Assembly (NCBI GenBank): GCA_038501625.1
Contig: JAZAYU010000002.1
Location: 17,598,053 to 17,662,052 of the forward strand
Length of the DNA: 64,000 nt
Direction: 5' to 3'
From: Corbicula japonica
Lineage: Eukaryota; Mollusca; Bivalvia; Venerida; Cyrenidae
The notes beneath the pieces are model-generated. The model saw only the letters and a list, made by a program, of their open reading frames with translations, was not told the origin of the DNA and ran no database searches. How positions within the stretch are numbered: the stretch's first letter is position 1; every line of letters starts with the position of its first letter. The translations under genes were made by a program, and so were the position numbers. Of this stretch, positions 48,041 through 60,572 are shown piece by piece.

Positions 48041-48226
48041 GACAAGGAAGCAGAAGAGGCCCGCAAAGCCAAATTACGAGAACAACAAGAGATGGAGAAG
48101 AAAATGCAGGATGAAATGCAGGACGTTCCCGAATGGAAACGAGAAGTCATGATGAAGCGTGGCCATATCCGGAACTGGGACGATGAACGGGAGGATGCAA
48201 ATGATCAGGTGGCTAAAAACAAATAG
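48041..48226 (+). CDS. ESPN: espin actin-bundling exon 3 (third W-K-R motif) with optional stop
   Basis: The acceptor TCTATTACAG ends at 48040. It encodes D-K-E-A-E-E-A-R-K-A-K-L-R-E-Q-Q-E-M, then a Met/Glu-rich helix, then D-V-P-E-W-K-R-E-V-M-M-K-R-G-H-I-R-N-W and an acidic end. The third W-K-R motif followed by basic-G-H-I near the C terminus mirrors the end of vertebrate espins. Read through, the frame ends V-A-K-N-K-stop (TAG 48224-48226). Alternatively the donor CAG then GTGGCT at 48209 lets it splice, phase 0, to 55725 and the tail array. Which is used cannot be decided from sequence; both are plausible. Confidence 0.88.
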   Translation, partial: DKEAEEARKAKLREQQEMEKKMQDEMQDVPEWKREVMMKRGHIRNWDDEREDANDQVAKNK

Positions 48227-48655
48227 AAATGTTGCTGTGTGTAGAAATGTATGGCGTTTGCATTTTTGAGAGTTTTTTGTGATTGCATTATTTGAATTTG
48301 TGAGTGTCCAGTAGGCACACGGCTAAAAAGCATTTTGATTTGGTAAATTTCCATTCCTCATGGAAGAACAGATTCATGCTTAAAGTTTTCTTTGGACATC
48401 TATTAATGATTTATGGTGACTGGTGGTTAAAACATGCAGATTTTTAGAAAAGTTGTCTATTTTTTCATTTTGTTTGTGATTTTTTAATTTTTTTTAGTTT
48501 AACTGATAGGGCATTCTCTGAAAAAAGACATAACAATCAGTATTTCATGGTCCATTCCTAATGCAAACTTGGTTACTGGATTTGCATACAGGGATTGTTA
48601 AGGATTTAAAGGTAGCATAATTTCACGTTTACCCACTAAAATTTACCTTGCAGTA

Positions 48656-48661
48656 AATAAA
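48656..48661 (+). promoter_or_regulatory. candidate poly(A) signal for the short espin isoform
   Basis: AATAAA lies 430 bases after the stop at 48226. The interval is AT-rich and free of recognisable elements, as expected for a 3' UTR. It would end the transcript that retains the canonical espin C terminus. AATAAA is frequent in AT-rich DNA, so this rests on position. Confidence 0.4.
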
Positions 48662-48754
48662 AATCATTATTTTTGAAAATATTTATATTATTATTGTGCA
48701 CATGACCTGCACCCACCCTAAATTTTTCTTTGGCCAAATACCAGATTTTGTTGT

Positions 48755-48992
48755 TTTCACTTGCACTAATCTGTACATCCGTCCCCCAAATCTTGTGGAT
48801 AATAAATTATACTTCTCCTAAACTATCGGGCAGATTTTTTTCAAACTTGCAACGGTGATCAAGCAGGATTTGTAGATGATCATTAAGAAAGGATTTTTCT
48901 TGTGACCATTTTAACCAGAGTTATGGCCCTTTGTTATTACAAATGTTGTTGCAGCAGTGGGGGCATCAGTGTCCGAGGACACATTCTAGTTT
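48755..48992 (+). mobile_element. family C repeat, copy 5
   Basis: From TTGCACTAATCTGTACATCC to GGGGGCATCAGTGTCCGAGG-ACACATTCTAG. It follows the candidate poly(A) signal by about 100 bases. Confidence 0.78.
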
Positions 48993-49610
48993 CAGAATAC
49001 ATTTCCTACCCATTTATGTTTTACCGTAAATTGAATTTTCGATTTGTTTCATTGAAGGCTATTATTATAGTTCCAAATTTTTGTAAATATATAAAATTGT
49101 AAATTTACGTAAATGTATAATTTGAATTGTTTGTATATATGTTCAAGATTAAACACAAAGGTTATAATGAATATTTTAATACACTTTATTTTATAACAAA
49201 TCAACTGAGTTAAGAAATCAGTTTAAGGAATTAATTTTAGAAACAAAATTTGATTAAATTAGTTTTTGTATTATAGATTTATTAATAGTTAGATTGTAGA
49301 TAAAACAAATTTGGTAGATATGAAAGTGGTTTCATTCAGCATGAATGGAAATTGTAAATATAACAAAATGTCTTGCATTATGAAATAAATACCAGTATTA
49401 TTGTTCAAACAAAAATTTTTAGAATTAAAAAATGTACATAAAGCTAATTTTTCACATCTGTATTATACCAATTAACTGGTACCTTGATGTATTTATAAAT
49501 ATCATAAACATTTTAAAGTAAAACATTTTGTAACAAAAGAATATATAAAATCCTTTATCCCTTTACTCCATATATATATATTATTAAGTAGTGTGTTAGA
49601 TCACTGAATA
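48993..49610. other. AT-rich intron, no features seen
   Basis: Very AT-rich, with no exon-like or repeat structure that I can support. Confidence 0.5.
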
Positions 49611-49619
49611 CAGCAAATG

Positions 49620-49985
49620 TAAACCATATCCCATGGCATAGGAGTAGAGCATAAGCCATATCCAATGGGATAGGCATAGAACATAAGCCATATCCCATGG
49701 CATAGGAGTAGAACATAAGCCATATCCCATGAATAGGCGTAGAACATAAGCCATATCCAATGGGATAGGCATAGAACATAAGCCATATACCATGACATAG
49801 GCGTAGAACATAAGCCATATCCCATGACTTAGGCGTAGAACAAAAGTCATATTCCATGGCATAGGCGTAGAACATAAGCCTTATCACATGGCAAAGGCAA
49901 GGAACATAAGCCATATCCCATGGCATAGGAGTAGAACATAAGCCATATCCCATGGCATAGGAGTAGAACATAAGCCAATCCCTTC
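49620..49985 (+). repeat. 32-bp tandem repeat, about 11 units
   Basis: Units CATATCCCATGGCATAGG then (A/C)GTAGAACATAAGC, with variant halves (CATATCCAATGGGATAGG). The flanks TTACTCCATATATATA and GAGTAAAGGGTTAAA are family A ends, so this is another internal expansion of a family A MITE. Minus-strand open frames of up to 138 codons here are artefacts. Confidence 0.88.
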
Positions 49986-50264
49986 GAGTAAAGGGTTAAA
50001 TGATTAAGTTGTGTAAATATTGTAGGTTTTAATTCAGATTTGAGATATAAGTGCAATATATAAATTCAATAAATCTAAGTTCCTTTTCATTGTAATTATG
50101 GTTTGAAACACACAATTGAAAAAAAAATGTTATGTCTGCTTGCATGAGTTTGGTTTGTTTTTGTGACTGCCTGCTTATATTTTCAACTAACAAGTTTAAA
50201 GTGTGTAGTATGGACTAAGTGTGAATTTATTTTGTAATTTTTCATATTTATGTATGTATATATA

Positions 50265-50505
50265 AACCCTTAATTCCATATATAAATGTTTTAAGGCGTT
50301 TGCATCCAGTTTAGATCCAGATCAGCCAGCCCTTCTGAGCTGTCTGATCTGGATCTACGCTGGTCACATCTTGGTCGCAAATAACCTAATGAATCTCAAA
50401 GCGAACTGTGCAGATCCTGATCTGATGGCATGAATGTGCAATCTGATCAAGATCTGCAATGTTTGTCCATGCAATAAAGGTATATTTATAGAGTTATGGG
50501 TTAAC
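50265..50505. mobile_element. family A MITE
   Basis: AAACCCTTAATTCCATATAT to TATAGAGTTATGGGTTAA, with GATCCAGATCAGCCAGC inside. Confidence 0.78.
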
Positions 50506-50569
50506 TTATACTTTTGTTATGAAAAGTCAAGAATCTGATATTGTTTAGGTAATGTAAAGAGGATATTTG

Positions 50570-50905
50570 TTTTTACCAGTGTAAGATAGAAATAGTGAGC
50601 TCCGGAATTGGCATTTTCCCGAGCGAAAATACATAATTCCAGAATTCATGAGTGAAATTTATTTCTATCTGTCACTGGTAAAAACAATTTTTTTTTATTT
50701 TATGCTTTAAGAGCAAAATTTGACGTCATGACGTCAAATATACAGATTTGAGCCCGTTTTCTAAACGTACTAATTTGGTATGCATTTGGGTACCAACGTG
50801 AACAAATAAGTGAAAATAAAAATGATATTTCACTGTTTGATACAGTGAAATACCACCTTTATTTCACCAAGAAAACACTATAGTTCACAGAAAAGCATAA
50901 AATAA
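50570..50905. mobile_element. inverted-repeat element with a TGACGTCATGACGTCA palindrome
   Basis: TTTTTACCAGTG-AAGATAGAAATA at 50570-50594 is complementary to TATTTCTATCTGTCACTGGT-AAAAA at 50661-50685; ATTTTATGCTTT near 50698 is complementary to AAAAGCATAAAAT near 50892. TTTGACGTCATGACGTCAAA (50719-50738) is a perfect palindrome with two CRE-type TGACGTCA sites. Confidence 0.7.
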
Positions 50906-51182
50906 AATTATTATCTTTCACTATGTTTAATTTTGTGTCTTTCATTTTGATTTTATTTTTCAATTATTTGATGGCATTTTACTTCTACATTTTTGATCTG
51001 TATAGCATAATATTTCTGTTTTCTCAGATATGAACTAACTTATCTCTTTACTCCATGGACACGACATTATTCATATGGGGACCACGGTAAATCTAGATAA
51101 GCCAACATAATTTGCGCAATTTATCATGGTTTAACAAATTTGTGCATAAAAACTGTTGCTGATCACTGATTAGTAATCATTT

Positions 51183-51423
51183 TAACCCTTTCCTCCATAT
51201 ATATGCATTTTTACGCATGTGCAACCAGTGTAGATCCAGCTCAGCCTGCACATCCGTAATGTCTGATCAGGATCTGCACTGGTCCCTTTTTGTTCAGAAA
51301 TAACCTAATAAATCAAATAGCGAACAGTGCAGATCCTGATCAGACGACACAGATGTGCCGGCTGATCTAGATCTACACTGGGTGCACATGCCATAAAGGT
51401 GTGTCTATGGAGGAAAGGGTTAA
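51183..51423. mobile_element. family A MITE, well preserved
   Basis: TTAACCCTTTCCTCCATATA to TATGGAGGAAAGGGTTAA. A shorter copy follows at 51480-51618 and an eroded one precedes it at about 51040. Confidence 0.85.
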
Positions 51424-51619
51424 GAATAACTACACTTTTGAAGGAGCATGCCTGTTCATTCTATGTGATAATTGTGACATTAACCCTTTACTTCATTGAA
51501 ACATGGTTGAACAGTGTAGATCCAGATCAGCTGGCATGGATGTGCTGTCAGATATGGATCCACACTGTTGGCACATGCAATAAAATGAATATACATATGT
51601 GTATGAAGTAAACGGTTAA

Positions 51620-53200
51620 GAATTTCAGGGTATCAATTACGGTATAGATACTAACATGAAGTCAGAGAAACTAAAAAAACTACTTCAAAGTGTTGTATTG
51701 CTTTTCCTTAAGGTATTTTAATGATTTTTTGAAAATCAGTGATTATTGTTAAAACCTTAACTTGTTTTCCATTTTTCTGAGCACCACCTCAGTTTTTCCC
51801 TCAGTTCACATCTGGCTTTCTCATATAAAACTTTTCCGTTTTCTTCTTCTCAAGAACAGTAAAAATTATATGTAAAACAATGGTCCCAGATAAACTGATC
51901 CTTCAGTTGGCAATCAAACTCAAACTGATTTCCTGCATGTAATGGGATGTATTTATATTTTTTATCAGTAGTGATACAATAGTATTTTTATTCTAAAATA
52001 TTTAAAATGGTATTTGTATTGGAAAATTTGAAATAATCATCATCAGCAGCATCAACTGCAGCATTGCTTCAAAATACTTGAAGCATGGGACAGGGAACCT
52101 TTCTGCGTGCCAGAAAGACATGTTAAATATCAAAGCAGACTTTGGTCTGTTGGCCGCTAAGCTTTTGTTGCTTTTGGCGTTAAATCAGCAATGGCTATAG
52201 TTATTAGTACCAAATTTCTTAGCATCCGACCCTGTATGTTTATGGTGGAATGCGTCCCAAAAAATTGTTCAAGTTTCTTCATGACATTTCGCTTACATAT
52301 ATTTAAGCATATGCTGATTTGCATGTGTGATTATTTTTTTTAATATTCTTAGCCGCTTCAAAAGTTCAAGCCTTTAAAGTATACCACTAATATCACTTTT
52401 GAGATGTCTGTCAAATTTCAGGCGTTCATGCCACAAATGCCAATACTTAAGTTAATTTTAAGTTGAATTTCTTCATGTAAATGTAATTTTCTTATCCGTG
52501 GTTTATGTTTTACAAGTATAATGTGTCTTTAACGTCAGTTTTCAGAGCCAAAATTTTGTCCCATTTTGCTTCAAAAATAACAGTTTTCATTGATTTTAAA
52601 AAATCTGCAAATTTAAATTTTGATTTTCAAAGTGTATTGATTAAAATTTTATTTCAAATCGTTTTATATCAAGAAAAGTATTAACATGTTCCACCTTAAC
52701 TGAATGTTATTTGATCAGTTTACATGTAAATCCACATTTTTTAACTGTTTAAATTTTTGAATTTAAATGTTTGGTCTTCCAATGTGATAACTAGTAAGAA
52801 TTCCGATTGCTTTTTTATATTTTAGTATTTTCTTTATTCATTTGAAAGAAATCCATACTCTCTCTTTCAAAACTATATTGCTTTTGAACTTTTGTTGTTG
52901 ATGTTTTTTTTCGTTTTTGTTTTTTTTGTTATCAATGCTTTACCTTACTCAAATATTTATGTTACACTTTTACTTACTTAAACTTACTTTTTAATGAGCC
53001 TGTTCAAGAAAGTTGATATTTCTTTACGTAAGTGCATTTTGTATTATACTTATAAATGCTTTATACAGATTTATGAATAAAAATTGATTACCTAACACAT
53101 TAGTTGTTGTGTTGTTGTTTTAAAAGCATGTTCTAACATTGCATGCAGCATGAACATTGATGGTTAAAAACGATGCTTGAAAACTAGTTTTCCTGTTGGA
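51620..53200. other. AT-rich intron, no features seen
   Basis: No exon with compatible phase and no clear repeat. Long T-rich tracts near 52900. Confidence 0.5.
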
Positions 53201-53204
53201 CATA

Positions 53205-54440
53205 TAACATGAACAAGGATATATGAGTGATAACAGGCTAATAATTGGGGCATATGAATTAAACAGGCTTATAATGGGGGCACACAAATGATAATAGGAT
53301 AATAGTTGGGGCATATGAATGATAACAGGCTAAAATGGGGGCAAATGAATGATAACAGGCTTTTCATATGGACATATAAATGATAAAAGGCTTTTAATGG
53401 GGACATATACATGATAGCAGGCTTTTAATGGGAACATATACATGATAACAGGCTTTTAATGGGGACATATACATGATAACAGGTTTTAAAGGGGACATAT
53501 GATAACAGGCTTTTAATGGGGACATATACACGATAACAGGCTTTAAACACGAATATATACATGATAAAAGGCTTTTAATGGGGGCATATACATGATAACA
53601 GGCTTTTAATGGGGACATATAATGATAAAAGGCTTTTAATGTGGACATATACATGATAACGGGCTTGTAGTACGGACATATACATGGTAACAGGCTTTTA
53701 ATGGGGACATATACATGATAACAGGCTTTTAATGGGGACATATAATGATAAAAAGCTTAGAATGGAGTCATATGAATGTGAACATGCCTAGAGAAGGGAC
53801 ATTATTATGGTAAACCGGCTTAGAATGTTAGAATTGGGACATATGAATGATAATAGGCTTAGAACGGAGATACTATGAATGATAATAGGCTTAGATCGTG
53901 GACAAACTTAATAATAATAGGCTTAGAAAGGAGACATATGAATTAACAGACTTAGAACGGAGACATAATGAATGATAACAGGATTAGATCGTGACATAAT
54001 GAATGATAACAGGCTTCGGATGGGGACATCATAATAACAGGCTTAACAAGGGGAAATAATGGATGTGAACAGGTTTAATACGGAGACATAATGAATGATA
54101 ACGGGCTTAGATCGTGGACATTATGAATGATAACAGGCTTAGAACGGGAAAATATGAATGATAACAGGCTAAGAACGAGAACATATGCATGATAACATGC
54201 TTAAAAAGGGAACATATAAATGATAACAGGCTAAGAACTGGGAAATGATAACAGGCTTAGAACGTGGACATAATTAATAATAACAGGCTTAAACGGGGAC
54301 ATAAGGAATGATACAGGCTTAAAAAATGGGACATACGAGTATAGACAGGCTTGGAATCGGGTTACATGAATGATACCCGGCTTAGAAAGTCGACATAATT
54401 AATGATAACACGCGTAAAATGGGGACGTGTAAATGATATA
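53205..54440 (+). repeat. ~30-bp minisatellite, about 40 diverged units
   Basis: Units resemble AATGGGGACATATACATGAT then AACAGGCTTTT. Units at 53390-53740 are nearly uniform; later ones drift (AGAACGGAGACATAATGAAT). Open frames such as the minus-strand 115-codon frame are products of the repeat. Confidence 0.88.
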
Positions 54441-55724
54441 AGAACAGGAATCAAACAATCACCACCACCACCACCACAGCTCATAGTTTACCCAAACCAA
54501 CCACTCAAAATGTTGCTATTGTAAATTTAAAAAAAAGAAATGCTCAGATCGAGCATCGAACCAGCACCGCCTCGACCATATCGTCTATGGTTGTTGTTTC
54601 GTAGTGGTTGTTACTTAAACACGTAATGTGGTCTTTCACGCAAGTTGAACTATTTGCAGTCAAGCTTAAAATTCCCCAGTTACTGCTAAGTAATTAAATT
54701 TAAAGTGCACTTTAACGCCCTAGGTTACAGCCGGGGTTGACACACCAATGAGACCTTTAGACTCCAGGCATCACGGGTTCACTCTTAGTAAAAAGGACTT
54801 TCTTTCCTTTTTAATAGATTCGTCCCCCACCACATATCCAGCCCACTATAGAGTGAATGTTACCGTCAGAGAGCCCAGCCCTTTTTCGCGCAACATCCTA
54901 ACATGAATGTTTATGAATCTTGAAGAACTGGAAGACTTTAATATTTGTTAATCCTTCTGAGGGTTGATGCCCTATGAATCTTATCACTCTCTTGGCCTAT
55001 GAGCCCAATCTCTACTCCTAGATTTCTTTGGTATACGAAAATATTTGTTAATGTCCCGTGACATCAACAATCTTTACGAACTCTATGAAAATATGAATGT
55101 CGGAGACTAAATATTTATACGGCAACAATAAAATATTTTGTTCAAATGACCTAGGCTGGTTGCAGAGTACGCAGCATAGAGGGGGATGGAGGTTAAATTA
55201 ATCACAGAATCATTAGTTATAACAACAAAACCAATTCAATTATTTTACAATATTAAACTGGAAAATAAAATCAAAAAGCATAACAGTTTGACAAAGCCTG
55301 CTTATGGACATCTAGTCCGATCATTCCATATATCACATAATTACCTAGTTATGCCCCTTGAGTTAGCATTAAATAGGTAATAAGCACGTTTTATGAGCTT
55401 AGTTATAAATATATATAGAATCATGCAATGCAATACCATTTCATTTTCCTAAGATAGCATCCATAAGCGTTCGTTTGTTGTTTGTTGTATGCATGAAACA
55501 CATTTTCATTTTTAGACATATTCCAATAGAATTTCATTTTCCTTAGCAATATTTCACCATAACACTTTCAGAAACACCTGTACACTTCTAAAATGCCAGA
55601 TATAAATCGTTTATTTGTCAAGAAAATAAACATTCTGCAAATATGTCCAAATTTTTTTTCATATGCAGAATAATAAGCGTTGAATTCCTTCAAATCAGTA
55701 ATACAATATTAATTTATTTTGCAG
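54441..55724. other. intron before the tail linker exon
   Basis: A CACCACCACCACCAC tract near 54461. GGGTTCACTC near 54776 looks like a B-box but no A-box or tail is convincing. No exon seen. Confidence 0.5.
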
Positions 55725-55757
55725 GAGGAGGACGAGAGACAAGTACAGAACGAAATG
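55725..55757 (+). CDS. espin-like tail linker microexon (EEDERQVQNEM)
   Basis: A 33-nt phase 0-0 exon with acceptor TTATTTTGCAG and donor GTATGG at 55758. It encodes E-E-D-E-R-Q-V-Q-N-E-M. It fits in frame after the 48208 donor and before the repeated tail exons. Its small size and modest donor keep confidence moderate. Confidence 0.6.
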
Positions 55758-57381
55758 GTATGGAATTAAGAAAGTACTAATAACCATGCATTTTCTGATT
55801 TCCTTGAATAAGGTTCATAGATGTTTTCAAATATTTTTTTACATACTAGTACTCAATATATGCCCTGAATTCGAAAGTTTTTTGCGACTGGGGGTATTTT
55901 TCATAATCAAGGAAGAAGTTGTACAAGGACTTCCGTAAAAGTGTGATACTGGTTTTTCCATGTCTTATAGACTAGTGAGGACAACTCGCCTATTTAAAAA
56001 AAATGTGAGAAGATATACTCAATGATCAAGTTTCGAGTCCTTCCATATATGGTCTATTGTTATTAAAAATCTCCCGCATTCCTAGCTTCGGCTCTACATA
56101 AGTGTATTTTTGTGCTATACTGGGTGCACTCATTGACCACAGATAAGCTGATATTGATAGTCCTATCAAATATGTTTGAAGCACGAACACAGATTAGTCA
56201 AACTTGAGTAATGTTTCTCTTGTTTGATCTTCCCAGAAGAGAAATAAAAACACCTCACAGGTCATTCGAAAACCGACTATAGACCAACACAGCTAAATGT
56301 GGGTTCTGCCCATGGTCGATATTCGAAGAAACTCTGCAGTTCTTTGAAGAGCGAACAAGATACTGAAGTTTGACTCATCAATGTTGGTTCTTCAATCACA
56401 TCATAATGTCGATCGAAATATGTAGTTGCTTAGTTACAACGAACTTGGTCGTTGCTTAGTTACCACGAACTCGGTCGTTGCTAAGTTACCACGAACTCGG
56501 TCGTTGCTAAGTTACCACGAACTCGGTCGTTGCTTAGTTACCAACAACAGTGTTTTACAATTTCACGACACGACCTCTCTAATCATACAACTAAACATTA
56601 GAATTCGCTGCTGTCATTTTTAAACAATCATTCATTGTGTTATTTGGTAAAACTGCACTGCATAACACGTTTTTATTTTGTGTTACGTATAATTAATTAT
56701 TTCAATTTAATACACCTGTAATTGAAGCGAGCGTTTTCTTAATTTATCCAGTAAAATCACTAGTCAACAATTATATAGACCTTCTTGTTTGGCTTTTTAG
56801 TTTTATTAAGTTCTAAAAATGCACTTTTGTCACATGATATTTTTAAATTATAAAGTATTTTCATAACGACGTAAAACATTACAACGAGGGTTGTACAAAT
56901 AAAAATGCAACTTGGTGTACAAAGCAAATAATAAGAATATACGTATTTATGTTGTTGAAGATTTATCGGTACTGATCTAATTTGGTTCCGAGCATCTATT
57001 CCCTGTATGAAGAAGTTAAAAACAAATGTCATTTTAGTAAAATAAACATAATTATGATAATAATGTCGGTATTCCTAACATGTTGTGTTGGAAATTTATT
57101 TTGCACTTATAGAAAGGTGAAATATGCATATCAGTAATCGCGACATTCAGAAAAAACAGCCTCCCCACGCACTTATAGGGCGTTAACAATGAGAGTTTCA
57201 TTATTTTCGCTGCCGCTTTAAAGGGAATTTCTGAATTCTTTAAAATATATAAATAAATGTAAACCAGTGCCAAACGTTTGAAAGTACGGATCATTCATTG
57301 CATTACGACCGTCTGATAGTTAGAGGCAGCCATATTTAATGATGACCAGAGACGCTGTCAATTTTTGAGCACAGATACAGT
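55758..57381. other. intron between the linker exon and the foldback element
   Basis: Contains a 26-base tandem repeat at 56428-56545 (TAGTTACCACGAACTCGG then TCGTTGC), about four to five units. Nothing else supportable. Confidence 0.6.
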
Positions 57382-58149
57382 TGGTTGCCCGGTTCGGAAG
57401 GGTTTGCTAGTTATGGCGGTTTCCGAATATTAATAACGTATTTACGATTGGCGCCTGCTGGCGGCGAAACGTATGTTGACAATTATTTTAGTCAAACATC
57501 GATGTATATTTTTATTGATTTTCAGAAACATTGATAAACATTAAATTTATGAAATAGAAATTCAAAACGTGCCATGTATGGTAATTTTGTATGAGTGAGC
57601 TTGTTAGAAAACCGCGTTCTATACATATTCAAGTGACCTACATTCCAAACCTCAATTATAATTCAAAAGCTGAATCAATTTATCATTACAGATGGTATCA
57701 ATACAAATGTTGGCTGGTTGAAATCGTTCATTTGTACAAAATTTTCTGTGCAAGGAGGATGACCCCCATTGACCAGTTCCGGTGGATAATTCACATTTAT
57801 TCATGATTTTTCTTGACAAGGCCCCAAATGGAGGAGCTACTTGCAAACATTATAAAAGTTAAAGGGGAAATAATTTTAATTATTTATGAATATGTTTGAT
57901 CAGAAAATATTCCAAAAAGAAGTGTTTCCAACACGACTCACTCATGCAAAACTACCATACTTGGCATGTTTTGAATTTTTATTTCATCAACTTAATGTTT
58001 ATCAATGTTTCTGAAAATCACTACAAATATAAATCGATGTTTGGTAAATAATTGTCAACATACCTTTCGCCGCCACCAGGCGCCAAAGGGAAATACATGA
58101 GTAATATTCGGAACCCGGAACTAGCAAATCCTCCGGAATCGGGCAACCT
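57382..58149. mobile_element. ~770 bp foldback element with ~220-bp inverted arms
   Basis: The left arm (57382 to about 57605) starts GGTTGCCCGGTTCGGAAGG; the right arm (about 57935-58149), reversed, starts GGTTGCCCGATTCCGGAGG. Arms share CGTATGTTGACAATTATTT and CATCGATGTATATTT-like words. The middle (~330 bases) has no recognisable gene. It lies in the intron before array exon 1. Confidence 0.85.
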
Positions 58150-59598
58150 TCAGAAAGCGCCCAGGGTCGCTTGTAACATTGTGTAGCTCTATAGGCAGTT
58201 CTTTTAATGCTGGAATCCTCACAAGAGCTGCATTTACATCATGCACATTGGTATACTCAAGATCAACTTCCAAGGAAACATCCATTGGAGGCTTGATTTT
58301 GAAGTGATGGTAGCCTTTAATTACCGAGTGTTGTACATTAATTCTAAGCTATTCATTGTGATATTTAATGCAGATGTTGCCCTCTTGGTATTTTACTTCA
58401 CAAGAAAAAGATTAAAGTATGACTTGACAAAGTGTTGCAGCTGAACCACAATGAAAAAATCCCCTTTGGCGCCCCTACTTAAGCTATGATTTTACCTATT
58501 ACTCACCGGAAGTGGCAAAAGCTCCTCGGAACTAGCTAAATGACAACAGCGATAAGTCAACAATTTGCAGAAGATTTTTTTAATGAAACGTAAAAAAACG
58601 GAATTTCTATTTTATGAAGGAGATATTTTCCTACTTATATGCAAAAATTATATGCAAAAAACATCTTTCCTAGATCGACCGTAACAAACATTGTATGTAC
58701 AAAATATTTTTAAAAAATCCACCGGAAGCGCACAGCTCTTTAAAAAAACGTTTATATTATTGAATAACGCTGACCTGTAAAGGTTACTTGTTAGCATATT
58801 TAGGCGTCCATGATACGTTTCAAATAGAAACCATTGAATAAACAAAGTTGCATCAATATTTGAACACCCTCGTATACCATAAACAAGTTTTAATAAAGTT
58901 AATTTATATGTTCATGATTTTTTAATAAAATAACATGTGTCAATTTTACTTATGTAAGTAACTCTGCATGACTTGTATGTTTATTTGTTTAATATGTAAT
59001 GGGAACATGTTCTTATATAGGACAGTTTCGGTGAACCTAGAGTTTTTACACAAAAGGCTACTTTAATTTTAAAAGTGAGTTATGTTGGGTTAATAGATGT
59101 GATATTTTGCGAGTTTAAACAGCTTTTAAGCTTGCATGAGCCTATTGCAAGTTGTTAATAAATACAAATATGTATCCAAATAGTTTATAGAAACTGTTTG
59201 CATGCTTTGTGTTTTGTTTTAGTGTGCGTAAATATATAAACCTTGTTGTTCAGTTTGGTTTTCTTTTTAACGTCTGTCTTCATAACATTTTTGAAAAATG
59301 AAAATATATTAAAAGGTTTAAATTGTTCAAATACAGTATTTTCCAAAATAGGTTTAGATGTCATTTTTCACATAAAATATCGGTAATTGAACTCAACGCG
59401 ACATTGGGCCTCGTTCATTTCAACAAACATACTGGAATATAAACAAAACCATTATTAAATGGGTGTGTTAAAATCTCCTAGCACTGTTTAGAAAATTTCA
59501 CTGCAATATCTTGTAATAAGAATTTTTCGGATCATGTTTCGCTGTGTTGTGTTAGTACCCTTTGCATTGGTGTTGTGCAGCCAATTGTTTTGTTCCAG
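58150..59598. other. intron before array exon 1
   Basis: AT-rich with no exon recognised. The last 50 bases resemble the intron end before 63439. Confidence 0.5.
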
Positions 59599-59685
59599 GA
59601 TACCCGAGATGAGCAATCTTCGCCTTCACCACCAAAAATCCAACCTAATAAAGTGTGCACACAAAAAGCTTCTGTAAAGCTTCAA
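59599..59685 (+). CDS. tail-array exon 1 (29-residue S/P/Q/K module)
   Basis: An 87-nt phase 0-0 exon; acceptor TTTTGTTCCAG, donor GTGAGT at 59686. It encodes D-T-R-D-E-Q-S-S-P-S-P-P-K-I-Q then PNKVCTQKASVKLQ. It aligns along its length with the exon at 63439, sharing the N-K-V-x-T-Q-K-A-S-V ending, and about 40 bases of intron before the acceptor are also similar (GTGTTGTGCAGCC). No known domain recognised; low-complexity, probably disordered. Confidence 0.72.
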
Positions 59686-60485
59686 GTGAGTCGCTTTCAA
59701 TAGACGTGCATCTAATACACTTACTCACAAAAATGTTTTTGTTTTGCATACATGATGACTTAAGGATGATCGCGCGTCTTTATGCGCATGCGCTAACTAC
59801 AGAAAAAGGACATATTGTCATAAGAGTTCAAATGTGATCTGATTTTATTTATTAGATAGCGGTATTCAATTAAATAACACATATTTATAAATAAATTGCG
59901 AAATTTATAATAACATTTGTATGAAATCCGTCGGTGAACAAGGAACATATTTTGCGACAATCATTTTACGTTGCGCGTTTACTTGCGTTGCATTTCAAAA
60001 TTAAATTGCCTTTATTATTCCTGTACATTCTTAACCTAAAACTTCAAGCAAGCGCTTTTCAGTCGTGTGTTTTCCCCGATATGCGTCCAAGCGTGTGTTT
60101 TGTTGTTGCTGATGTTATTGTTTTCAGATCGTCATTCTGCATGGTGAATTATTCTTAGATCGTGTTATTGTTTTTTTTATTTCTTCGCTTAAAAATAAAA
60201 AATGTAAACAAATAAAAGGTAGACATTTATATATATTGTGCCGCCTAACCCATGCCTTCTGCCTTACGTGTTGTGTAGCCATGTCCTTTTTTCCAGAACT
60301 TCCGGAAAAGAAGCTAACAGGTCTGAACTGGAGATTAACTTTGTGTGAGCATGGCCACTTTGCTTTTTGAACTGTTTCCGGATTTTTTCTCTCTGTGTTA
60401 TTATCACTAAAACATATTAAAATGCATTAATTGTACCAGTACCACTTGCATTTGCTATGTTGTTTTGCTGCCTCGTGTTTTCCAG

Positions 60486-60572
60486 GATTCCCGAAACGGA
60501 CACACTTCCCCCACCCAACAACAAACCAAACCAAAAGATGTGCAATCGCCAAAAGCTTCTCCCAATGTGCAA
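60486..60572 (+). CDS. tail-array exon 2 (29-residue module)
   Basis: An 87-nt phase 0-0 exon; acceptor CGTGTTTTCCAG, donor GTGAGT at 60573. It encodes D-S-R-N-G-H-T-S-P-T-Q-Q-Q-T-K then PKDVQSPKASPNVQ. Closest in the window to the exon at 62702: both have S/P-P-T-Q-Q-Q-T-K in the middle and P-K-A-S-x-N-V-Q at the end. Confidence 0.74.

Noticed and set aside
49555..50056. Minus-strand open frames rich in M-A-Y-V-L and G-Y-G-L-C
   Set aside because: Translation of a 32-bp minisatellite in a family A MITE.
53394..53741. Minus-strand 115-codon frame with repeated L-K-A-C-Y-H-V-Y
   Set aside because: Translation of the ~30-bp minisatellite; no gene features.
54690..54800. SINE-like stretch with a B-box-like GGGTTCACTC
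   Set aside because: No convincing A-box, tail or target duplication.
60297..60320. Possible extra array exon (TTTTTTCCAG then AACTTCCGGAAAAGAAGC...)
   Set aside because: Read in phase 0 it hits TAA, and it does not align to the module.
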